Below are positions 1-5,864 of a stretch of 8,173 nucleotides of DNA, piece by piece. The notes below the pieces were generated by a model. That model saw only the letters and a list, made by a program, of their open reading frames with translations, did not search any database and was not told the DNA's origin. Position numbers and translations under genes: made by a program. The stretch spans positions 1-8,173 of the forward strand of contig JAFYMA010000142.1 of the NCBI GenBank assembly GCA_017556845.1. Reading direction: 5' to 3'. Within the stretch, counting starts at the first letter, position 1, and every line of letters starts with the position of its first letter. Source of the DNA: Clostridia bacterium (GTDB taxonomy: Bacteria; Bacillota; Clostridia; Oscillospirales; CAG-272).

Positions 1-82
1 CTGTTTCGGGGGCTTTCGTTTCGGGTGCTACTGTATCCTCAACGGGAGCGTTCGTTTCAGGTGCATCGGTCATCTTGTCCGT
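1..82 (-). pseudogene. In-frame continuation of the lipoprotein past the stop (partial)
   Basis: Beyond the TAA at 83-85 the same reading frame stays open to the left edge and reads TDKMTDAPETNAPVEDTV followed by APETKAPET. This is the same low-complexity lipoprotein linker, built on APET/APxE units. The stop itself reads AP-stop-T; one G-to-T change (GAA to TAA) would turn APET into AP-stop-T. An ATG at 71-73 could in principle restart translation, but there is no clear Shine-Dalgarno sequence before it and the product would lack a signal peptide. The stop may be a real nonsense mutation or an assembly or sequencing error. Confidence 0.55.
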
Positions 83-286
83 TTAGGGCGCAGATGTTGT
101 CTGTGAGTCCGTTACGGCATCTGTTGCATTTTCCGTCGCTTCCTCCGTTTCGACTGTGGTTTGCGATGCCGTATCCTGCGTATTGCCTGCCGTCGTGTCA
201 GAGCTTTCCGTATCTGCACAAGATACAAGCATTGATGCAAGAATAAGCGATGCTAAAATTGCGGAAAGTATGCTTTTAGTATTCAT
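83..286 (-). CDS. Lipoprotein N-terminus, cut short by an in-frame stop
   Basis: Sixty-seven codons are readable before a TAA. The start begins MNTKSILSAILASLILASML and ends in an LVSC lipobox with the lipidated Cys at residue 23, so the product should be exported, cleaved by signal peptidase II and anchored to the outer membrane face. After the Cys there is only a Thr/Ser/Glu/Asp-rich linker, which is typical of the spacer before a domain in Firmicute lipoproteins. The start is supported by AAAGGAG (294-300 on the forward strand) 7 nt upstream and by a good promoter behind it. The TAA at 83-85 falls inside an Ala-Pro-Glu-Thr repeat that continues in the same frame to the window edge, so the gene is probably a longer lipoprotein broken by one substitution. 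The functional domain lies outside the window, so no role can be assigned. Confidence 0.7.
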   Translation of the reverse strand: MNTKSILSAILASLILASMLVSCADTESSDTTAGNTQDTASQTTVETEEATENATDAVTDSQTTSAP

Positions 287-317
287 CGGATATCTCCTTT
301 ATACGTTATTTACGTAT

Positions 318-346
318 ATGTTATCACAATATTGACGTTTTTTCAA
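318..346 (-). promoter_or_regulatory. Sigma-A-type promoter of the left lipoprotein gene
   Basis: On the minus strand TTGAAA (341-346) is followed after 17 bp by TAACAT (318-323). This matches 5/6 and 4/6 of the consensus boxes. Transcription would begin near 311, giving a leader of about 25 nt that carries the AAAGGAG ribosome binding site. Confidence 0.55.
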
Positions 347-364
347 CCTCTTTTGCATTTTTTT

Positions 365-445
365 GCATACGGCACTGCAAAGCGGTGATATTCATGCCCC
401 ATTGGGTGACGTGGGGCAGGCGAATGCCCGTTAACACGCCGTATC
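365..445. other. Compact foldable intergenic element (three-way-junction-like)
   Basis: This non-coding stretch holds nested inverted repeats. ATACGGC (367-373) pairs perfectly with GCCGTAT (438-444). Inside it, CACUGC-AAA-GCGGUG (373-387) forms a small hairpin, with the first base contested by the outer stem. TGCCCCA (395-401) pairs with TGGGGCA (412-418), extended outward by ATTC (390-393) with GAAT (422-425). A competing stem GGGCA (414-418)/TGCCC (425-429) is also possible. The small hairpin has a U-G wobble if read on the plus strand but a C-A mismatch on the minus strand, which slightly favours a plus-strand RNA. I found no convincing plus-strand promoter. It could be a small RNA, a dispersed intergenic palindromic repeat, or a remnant; I do not recognise the family. 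The rest of the 287-540 gap holds only the promoter and terminator listed separately, plus the palindrome TATCTTTAAAGATA (442-455). Confidence 0.4.
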
Positions 446-473
446 TTTAAAGATATTCCGCCAACTTTATATC

Positions 474-530
474 AAAAGTAAAACTCTGACACACGGTGCG
501 TTGTCTGCACCGTCTGCCAGAGCTTTTTTT
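474..530 (-). terminator. Rho-independent terminator (probably bidirectional) after rubredoxin
   Basis: An imperfect stem CTCTGaCAcACGGTGC (484-499) pairs with GCACCGTcTGcCAGAG (507-522) around a 7-nt loop. Read leftwards it is followed by TTTTACTTTT (474-483), which suits termination of the minus-strand rubredoxin operon whose stop is at 541. Read rightwards it is followed by seven T (524-530), so it could also stop plus-strand transcription. Confidence 0.8.
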
Positions 531-540
531 CATTGGTATT

Positions 541-699
541 TTACGCTTCGCTGAAGCTGTCCTTACCTACGCCGCACATAGGGCACTCAAAATCGTCGGG
601 AATATCCTCAAATTTTGTTCCGGGTGCAATGCCGCCGTCGGGATATCCCTCTGCTTCATCGTACTCCCAGCCGCAAATGTCACATACATACTTTTTCAT
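541..699 (-). CDS. Rubredoxin (52 aa)
   Basis: A small soluble one-iron electron carrier, likely acting as redox partner of the flavodiiron protein encoded just upstream and perhaps of other peroxide- or superoxide-reducing enzymes. The protein starts MKKYVCDICGWEYDEAEG and ends near FECPMCGVGKDSFSEA. The two knuckles CDIC (C6, C9) and CPMC (C39, C42) supply the four Cys that bind Fe(Cys)4. The length, the central PDGGIAPGTKFEDIPDDF stretch and the 29-residue gap between the Cys pairs match canonical stand-alone rubredoxins. Position 10-11 reads GW where GY is commoner. AAAAGGAG (707-714) lies 7 nt before the ATG and overlaps the stop of the upstream gene. With the 13-nt gap this implies one transcript and probably coupled translation. 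A strong terminator follows. Confidence 0.95.
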   Translation of the reverse strand: MKKYVCDICGWEYDEAEGYPDGGIAPGTKFEDIPDDFECPMCGVGKDSFSEA

Positions 700-712
700 A
701 GCTTTTCTCCTT

Positions 713-2503
713 TTATTTTATTTCTTCAAAATCAGATGCTCCGTGCTTACACAAGGGGCATACAAAATCCTCCGGCAATGTATCACCTGAATAAACGTAT
801 CCGCATATTTTGCATACGTAGCCCTTTTTGCCCTCAATTTCGGGCTTCGGCTTTACGTTTTCGTGATAATATGAATACGTCATCGTTTCCTTATCCGATA
901 TAACTCTCGCCTCTGTCACAGAGCAGATGAACATACCGTGTGTATCAAGGTCGATATACTGCTCGACCTTAAGCGACATAAACGAATTGATGTATCTCGG
1001 CAGGAACACAAGACCGTTATCCGAGCGAAGCACGTCACAGCCTGCAAATTTATCAACGTTTCTTCCGCTTGCAAAGCCGAACACCTCAAACACCTTGAAC
1101 GGTGCTTCGGTAGTAAGGCAGTTTATATTCATTTTACCCGTTTGCTTTATAACGTGGTGAGAATAATTATCCTTGTTTATCGTAACTGCTATTCTGTTGG
1201 GAACGCTCGTCACCTGCGTTACGGTGTTAACGATAAGTCCGTTATCCTTTTTGCCGTCATTGCAGGTAACAACGTACAGACCGTATCCGATATTGAAAAG
1301 TGCGGTAAGATCGTTTTTATCCGCCTTTTCGCCGTTTTGTGCAACGTATTCGCGGCAAAGCTCGTCGGCAAGGGCGTCTATCTGCTTTAAGCTGTCCTCG
1401 TTCAGTGCAGAAAGTATCTTTACCGTATTTTCGGCATACGTGATATTTTTGCTGTTTTCCAGCATACCCTTCATGACCTTTGCGGCAAGAGGCGCCCACG
1501 AGCCGTTTTCAATAAAAGCAACCGTTCTGTTCTGATAGCTTCTTTCCGTCAGATGATCTATAAACTCTCTCATAAACGGGAATATATCCGCATTATACGT
1601 AGTTGTGGCAAGTATGAGCTTACTGTATCGGAATGCATCCTCTACCGCCTCTGCCATATCGCATCTTGCAAGATCGTTTACAACTACCTTCGGGCAGCCC
1701 TTCGCTCTGAGCTTTTCAGCCAGACGCAAAACGGCTTTTTTCGTATTTCCGTATACAGACGTATACGCTATTACTATTCCCTCTTCCTCTGCTCTGTAGC
1801 TTGACCAGATGTCATACAGATTTATATAATAGCCGAGATCTTCCGTCAATATCGGGCCGTGCAGGGGGCATATCTTCTCAATATCAAGCACCGACGCCTT
1901 TTTCAAAAGCGCCTGAACCTGTGCGCCGTATTTTCCTACTATACCTATATAATAGCGTCTTGCCTCGCAAGCCCACGGCTCATCAACATCAAGCGCGCCG
2001 AATTTGCCGAAGCCGTCAGCAGAGAAAAGCACCTTGTCGCAGCTGTCATACGTTACTATTACCTCAGGCCAATGAACCATAGGAGCCGTAACGAACGTAA
2101 GAACGTGCTTGCCGAGCGACAGCGTATCACCCTCTGAAACAACTATTCTGTTATCGGCAAAGTCATTGCCGAAAAAGTTTTTCATCATCACAAACGCCTT
2201 TGCTGACGAAACCACGGTTGCATCGGGATACGCCTTTTTAAAGTTTGCAATATTTGCAGAGTGGTCAGGCTCCATATGCTGAACGATGAGATAATCGGGC
2301 TTTTTGCCGTTCAGAGCGTTTTGTATATTGTCGAGCCATTCGTGAGAAAACGCAGCATCGACAGTATCCATTACGGCTATCTTTTCATCAATGATAATAT
2401 ACGAATTGTACGCCATTCCGTTAGGAACGTCATACTGACCTTCAAACAGGTCAATATTATGATCGTTGACGCCAATATATTTTATATCCTTCGTTATTTC
2501 CAT
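713..2503 (-). CDS. Flavodiiron protein fused to flavin reductase and rubredoxin (FprA-Hrb type)
   Basis: A 596-residue cytosolic multidomain oxidase/reductase. Family knowledge: flavodiiron proteins reduce O2 to water or NO to N2O at a non-heme diiron site fed by FMN. Domains in order: metallo-beta-lactamase-like domain (about 1-240) with iron ligands H76, E78, D80 in HMEPDH, H144 in MVHWP, D163 in SADGFG and H215 in CPLHG; flavodoxin domain (about 242-390) with FMN phosphate loop TSVYGNTKKA (248-257); FMN-binding split-barrel flavin reductase (about 397-550, with GYGLYVVTCNDG and the end motif MTYSYYHENVK); C-terminal short rubredoxin (561-596) with C564/C567 and C582/C585. The last two domains correspond to the separate Hrb (high molecular weight rubredoxin) of Moorella, an NADH-linked donor to FprA, so the whole electron path may sit in one chain. 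GAAAGGA lies 10 nt before the ATG, behind a near-consensus promoter. The rubredoxin gene follows in the operon. All diiron ligands are present, so it should be active; O2 versus NO preference cannot be read from sequence. Confidence 0.93.
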   Translation of the reverse strand: MEITKDIKYIGVNDHNIDLFEGQYDVPNGMAYNSYIIIDEKIAVMDTVDAAFSHEWLDNIQNALNGKKPDYLIVQHMEPDHSANIANFKKAYPDATVVSSAKAFVMMKNFFGNDFADNRIVVSEGDTLSLGKHVLTFVTAPMVHWPEVIVTYDSCDKVLFSADGFGKFGALDVDEPWACEARRYYIGIVGKYGAQVQALLKKASVLDIEKICPLHGPILTEDLGYYINLYDIWSSYRAEEEGIVIAYTSVYGNTKKAVLRLAEKLRAKGCPKVVVNDLARCDMAEAVEDAFRYSKLILATTTYNADIFPFMREFIDHLTERSYQNRTVAFIENGSWAPLAAKVMKGMLENSKNITYAENTVKILSALNEDSLKQIDALADELCREYVAQNGEKADKNDLTALFNIGYGLYVVTCNDGKKDNGLIVNTVTQVTSVPNRIAVTINKDNYSHHVIKQTGKMNINCLTTEAPFKVFEVFGFASGRNVDKFAGCDVLRSDNGLVFLPRYINSFMSLKVEQYIDLDTHGMFICSVTEARVISDKETMTYSYYHENVKPKPEIEGKKGYVCKICGYVYSGDTLPEDFVCPLCKHGASDFEEIK

Positions 2504-2539
2504 ATCACGATCTTCCTTTCTTCAACCTTTACTGCTATT

Positions 2540-2568
2540 ATTGTACCGACAATATGTTAATTTTTCAA
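2540..2568 (-). promoter_or_regulatory. Promoter of the flavodiiron-rubredoxin operon
   Basis: On the minus strand TTGAAA (2563-2568), a 17-bp spacer, then TACAAT (2540-2545): 5/6 matches in each box. Transcription should start near 2533, giving a leader of about 30 nt before the ATG at 2503. Confidence 0.75.
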
Positions 2569-2593
2569 TACGATAATATTTTTTTATGGTATT

Positions 2594-2636
2594 TTTTTCT
2601 CCGCAAATAACCGTTTTCATAATTGTTTTTCTCCGC
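2594..2636. repeat. Spaced direct repeat between divergent promoters
   Basis: The 11-mer TTTTTCTCCGC occurs at 2594-2604 and again at 2626-2636, 32 bp apart start to start, about three helical turns. Both copies continue as NNAT. They lie between the -35 boxes of the two divergent promoters, where a regulator could act on both. No known operator is recognised, and the T-rich background makes chance a real alternative. Confidence 0.35.
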
Positions 2637-2653
2637 CCATATAAGCTACACTG

Positions 2654-2682
2654 TTGACTTTTTTGCAAAAAAATGATATTAT
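2654..2682 (+). promoter_or_regulatory. Promoter of the Cys-rich repeat lipoprotein
   Basis: TTGACT (2654-2659), a 17-bp spacer, then TATTAT (2677-2682): 5/6 matches in each box. Transcription should start near 2689, leaving a leader of about 90 nt. That is longer than for the other genes here, so there is room for regulation in the leader. Confidence 0.75.
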
Positions 2683-2728
2683 GGAGTAAAATGTCGCTTT
2701 AACGGAGACCAAAAAACTTTTTATATAG

Positions 2729-2743
2729 TATGATCCGATCATA
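2729..2743. promoter_or_regulatory. Short palindrome in the lipoprotein leader
   Basis: TATGATC-C-GATCATA is a perfect inverted repeat with 7-bp arms and a 1-bp centre, about 40 nt downstream of the predicted transcription start. Its shape fits a dimeric repressor site rather than an RNA hairpin, because a 1-nt loop is too small. It is AT-rich and unmatched to any operator I know. Confidence 0.25.
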
Positions 2744-2778
2744 AAGCAAAAAATGAATATTGAAAGGAATATTTATAT

Positions 2779-5721
2779 ATGCCGGACAAAATAACGCCGT
2801 CTATGCAAAAGACGAAAGTATCATCTACGATCAAAAGACACCGTAACATTTTAACATCGTTTTTGTTATTCACACTTTTTATCACCATTATGCTGTCAGG
2901 CTGCAGCTCTGATAAAATCTCCGAAAACACCGATGCTATAGATAAAACAGAAACATCTGTTACTCAGCAAACCGAGATCGCATATACATCACATTTGCAA
3001 AACGATACCTCATTCACAGAAGATGCAAATACAGATATTCCCCAAACCGAAGAGCCTGATAAGATCACGAGCTCAGACGATACTCTTGCAACAGGTCACT
3101 CGCACGAATACTCCTTTACAACAGTACCCTCATCATGCACGGAGCAGGGATACACGGAATACAAATGCTTACAATGCGGTGACACCTATACAGACGGTTA
3201 TACAGCCGAAACGGGACACGAGCTTGCCGTTTTTGAAACATCCGATCCAACGTGTAACGAGCAGGGACGAACGGTTTACAAATGCAATAGTTGCGAATAT
3301 ACAAAAGAAGAATATTCCCCGTCATTGCCGCATTCTTACAAATCATATGTAACTGATGCAACGTGCACAAATGACGGATACACGACACATACCTGTGAAA
3401 AATGCCTTCATTCCTTTACCGACAGTATAACGAAAGCAAAGGGGCATACTTACAAAAAAGCCGTCATTGAAGCTACATGCACAGACGGCGGATACACATC
3501 GTACATCTGCAATTGCGGATATGCATATACAGGCTCTCTTACGTCTGCAAAGGGACACACATTCGGCGAATGGATAACGGTAAAAGAGCCGACCGAGCAA
3601 AGCGACGGCAAAGCCGAGCGGAAATGCAAGCTATGCACGCAAAAAGAATCAAAGGTCCTGAATAAGCTCATTCCGCAGCACACACACAAATATACATCGA
3701 GCATTCAAAAAAGTCCTACCTGCACCGAAAACGGCATTTTGCAGTACAAATGCACCTGCGGAGCGTCATATACGGAAAGCATTAAGGCACTGTCGCACAG
3801 TTATCAAAACACATTAACAGCGCCAACCTGCACGGATCAGGGCTATACAACGCACACCTGCTCAAAATGCGGTAACAGCTATAAGGACACATACACAAAT
3901 GCAAAGGGACACAGCTACGGCACTCCCGTCACAATAGCTCCGACTTGCACCCAGGACGGATATACCGTACACAAATGCAAAATATGCACTTACTCCTACA
4001 CAGACGGATTCGTTACCGCTCATCACAAATATACCGACGTTGTAACAAAGGCAACATGTACAGAGGACGGATATACAACTCACAAATGCACAAAATGCTC
4101 ATACTCCTATACCGATACAACGGTAAAAGCAAGCGGTCACAGCTACAGTCATAAAGTAACATCCGCCACGTGCTTGGAAAAGGGCTACACCACTCACGCC
4201 TGCTCAAAATGCGGCAACAGCTACAAGGATACATATACAGATGCAAAGGGGCACTCATATTACTTAATCGACCGAACCCTCTCCACTTGCGTTACCGAGG
4301 GCAAAAGCACATATCGCTGTACACGCTGCGCTCATACATATACAGAGGCTATTCCTCTTTCCAATCATTCATACCAATATGCAATGGTATCTGCAACGTG
4401 TACTGAAAAGGGGTGTATAAAATACACGTGCAAGGTATGCGGCGACAGCTATACAGACAATGAGTGGGATGCATTGGGGCACAAATACGCATTCGTATCC
4501 GAAAATAACGGAACTATCACCTACGGATGCGAAAGATGTAACAACTCATCCTACAAGGAATACGAAAACGCCCGTTACGATGCATCGCTAACACCGCCGA
4601 AGATAATATACACCTACGCTCAAAATATAAGCATCGTTTCATACTGCGACTCACAGTTCAGCAAAAACGATGGGTATATGTGTCAGGGCATAGTATCAAA
4701 AAATTCCGATTTTACAAAGGATACGGATATTGAGTTATGCGCATATTCCTCATACGAATATTATTACAGAATGTGCTTTACCGATCGCACCGACACTAAT
4801 TACTACAAGCTGAGAATGTGCAAAATGGACGGTGACGTGTTTGTTTACGGTCCGTGGACAGATGTAGTCGAATGTGACGTATACAGTTATTACAAAGAAA
4901 TTGACGAAAAGCCGAAATATACGTATGAGCTTTACTCTATTGACGGTAACGATAAGGTATATGCAGGTGTTGAAAAGTTATTATTTCTAAAAACGGATAA
5001 TCCCTACCCTGACAGCTTTATGCTCTATACAGGCGACGGTCAACCGTCCGATATTTTCAATAGTATGACAGTTTACCGCAATCCTCTCTGTTCCGATGTT
5101 GAATATCTGAATGTGATCGACGACAGCCAGAACGTAAGAAAGGTCAAAGGAGGCTATCTTCTCAAATTCTCCGAAGATGACGTGGGAACTTTTCATTTCG
5201 GGCTGTGCGAGGCCACTACCAAAGGATATATCAAAATACGCAATTACGATATAAACGTTCTGGATCTTGAAAAAGCGGAGCTTGAATGGATCGACGATGC
5301 GATAGCAAAAAGCACCACCTCTCAGATGACGAGTAAGGAAAAGCTCGAAGCGGTCATAGACTATATAAAATCCTGCAACTTCAGATATCTTACGAACCGT
5401 GACGGAACGAAGCTCATAAGACTTGCACGTCAGCCGAATGACCCGTGGTTCTTATCATACCGCTGGGACAGCATGACATCCCCCGCCGTGCTTGCGAAGA
5501 TAGCCGAGCGGATAGGCGGATTTGAAAAGGTGGTAAACTGTTATACGAGCAACGAGCACGATTGGTCATATCACCATATGGCTTGCGTAACATATAACGG
5601 AAAAGAATACTACTACACCGTATGTCCTCTCGCAGAAACAGGTGCAGCGAATGAAAATGACCTCAAAAAGATAGATTTCACAAGCCGGGCGGAGCTTTCA
5701 CGGTTTTATAAAATACCGTAA
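2779..5721 (+). CDS. Large surface lipoprotein with tandem C...CxxC...H repeats and a transglutaminase-like C-terminus
   Basis: A 980-residue exported protein. A basic n-region (KRHR near 19-22) precedes a hydrophobic segment (24-38) and lipobox LSGC with Cys42, so it should be lipid-anchored outside the cell. Residues 43-106 are a Thr/Ser/Asp/Glu linker. Residues 107-597 hold about 13 repeats of roughly 38 residues with the pattern TCTxxGYTxxxCxxCxxSYTD...GHxY. Residues about 603-705 resemble a fibronectin type III fold (DGYMCQGIVSKNSDF, YYYRMCF, VYGPWTDV). Residues 720-830 are unrecognised. Residues about 832-965 resemble a bacterial transglutaminase-like domain (SKEKLEAVIDYIK, then SPAVLAKIAERIGG and NGKEYYYTVCP), but T900/S901 stand where the catalytic Cys is expected and C949 where Asp is expected, while H932/H933 remain. 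There are about 50 Cys in total. GAAAGGA lies 10 nt before the ATG; the later ATG at codon 9 has no such site. It stands alone between its own promoter and terminator. The role is unknown; cell-surface binding or scaffolding is an inference. Confidence 0.85.
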   Translation: MPDKITPSMQKTKVSSTIKRHRNILTSFLLFTLFITIMLSGCSSDKISENTDAIDKTETSVTQQTEIAYTSHLQNDTSFTEDANTDIPQTEEPDKITSSDDTLATGHSHEYSFTTVPSSCTEQGYTEYKCLQCGDTYTDGYTAETGHELAVFETSDPTCNEQGRTVYKCNSCEYTKEEYSPSLPHSYKSYVTDATCTNDGYTTHTCEKCLHSFTDSITKAKGHTYKKAVIEATCTDGGYTSYICNCGYAYTGSLTSAKGHTFGEWITVKEPTEQSDGKAERKCKLCTQKESKVLNKLIPQHTHKYTSSIQKSPTCTENGILQYKCTCGASYTESIKALSHSYQNTLTAPTCTDQGYTTHTCSKCGNSYKDTYTNAKGHSYGTPVTIAPTCTQDGYTVHKCKICTYSYTDGFVTAHHKYTDVVTKATCTEDGYTTHKCTKCSYSYTDTTVKASGHSYSHKVTSATCLEKGYTTHACSKCGNSYKDTYTDAKGHSYYLIDRTLSTCVTEGKSTYRCTRCAHTYTEAIPLSNHSYQYAMVSATCTEKGCIKYTCKVCGDSYTDNEWDALGHKYAFVSENNGTITYGCERCNNSSYKEYENARYDASLTPPKIIYTYAQNISIVSYCDSQFSKNDGYMCQGIVSKNSDFTKDTDIELCAYSSYEYYYRMCFTDRTDTNYYKLRMCKMDGDVFVYGPWTDVVECDVYSYYKEIDEKPKYTYELYSIDGNDKVYAGVEKLLFLKTDNPYPDSFMLYTGDGQPSDIFNSMTVYRNPLCSDVEYLNVIDDSQNVRKVKGGYLLKFSEDDVGTFHFGLCEATTKGYIKIRNYDINVLDLEKAELEWIDDAIAKSTTSQMTSKEKLEAVIDYIKSCNFRYLTNRDGTKLIRLARQPNDPWFLSYRWDSMTSPAVLAKIAERIGGFEKVVNCYTSNEHDWSYHHMACVTYNGKEYYYTVCPLAETGAANENDLKKIDFTSRAELSRFYKIP
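3097..4569 (+). repeat. Protein-level tandem repeat array, about 13 units of roughly 38 codons
   Basis: Cys triplets mark the units: C120/130/133, 159/169/172, 196/206/209, 234/244/246, a divergent unit with only 283/286, 315/325/327, 351/361/364, 390/400/403, 427/437/440, 465/475/478, 504/514/517, 541/551/554 (plus C546), and a partial last unit 584/587. Most units end in GH or H followed by an aromatic, as in GHSY. Units at 351 and 465 are nearly identical in protein (24 of 26 residues), yet their DNA (3841-3918 versus 4183-4260) differs in 12 of 26 codons, mostly silently. The array is therefore kept by selection on protein rather than being freshly duplicated DNA. Confidence 0.9.
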
Positions 5722-5726
5722 ACTAC

Positions 5727-5763
5727 ACAGTCGGTTTCCTTTGCGGATGCCGACTGTATTTTT
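5727..5763 (+). terminator. Rho-independent terminator of the repeat lipoprotein
   Basis: A perfect 8-bp stem ACAGTCGG (5727-5734) with CCGACTGT (5750-5757) can gain an inner TCC/GGA pairing, and is followed by five T (5759-5763). It begins 5 nt after the stop codon. Confidence 0.88.
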
Positions 5764-5803
5764 ATACATTTTTCAAAACGAAATATAAAATCAGATCAAT
5801 GTA

Positions 5804-5832
5804 TTGTAATTTGACTCAATTTGTGTTATTAT
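5804..5832 (+). promoter_or_regulatory. Promoter of the transporter-oxidoreductase operon
   Basis: TTGTAA (5804-5809), a 17-bp spacer, then TATTAT (5827-5832). A better -35 box, TTGACT at 5811-5816, sits only 10 bp from this -10 and so is not usable with it. The start would be near 5839, about 25 nt before the ATG. Confidence 0.55.
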
Positions 5833-5864
5833 AAGATGAAAACTTTTCATTCAACGGAGAAGAT

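Noticed and set aside
25..246. Plus-strand open frame at the left end
   Set aside because: It is antisense to the lipoprotein signal peptide and linker, which have a lipobox, ribosome binding site and promoter.
442..455. Perfect palindrome TATCTTTAAAGATA
   Set aside because: It is short and AT-only apart from one C/G pair, with no promoter close enough to make it a likely operator; probably chance.
938..1390. A 150-codon plus-strand open frame opposite the flavodiiron gene
   Set aside because: It has no family resemblance and no ribosome binding site, and the opposite strand encodes a complete multidomain enzyme.
3116..3704. Cys-rich open frames on the minus strand opposite the repeat region
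   Set aside because: They mirror the periodic codons of the plus-strand repeats, lack ribosome binding sites, and lie wholly inside a well-supported gene.
3097..4569. Regularly spaced repeats that might suggest a CRISPR array or DNA tandem repeat
   Set aside because: The period lies in the protein (about 38 codons), the DNA copies differ at many silent sites, and there are no identical repeats with unique spacers.
5811..5832. TTGACT with TATTAT as the operon promoter
   Set aside because: The spacing is only 10 bp, too short for sigma-A; TTGTAA at 5804 gives the right 17 bp.
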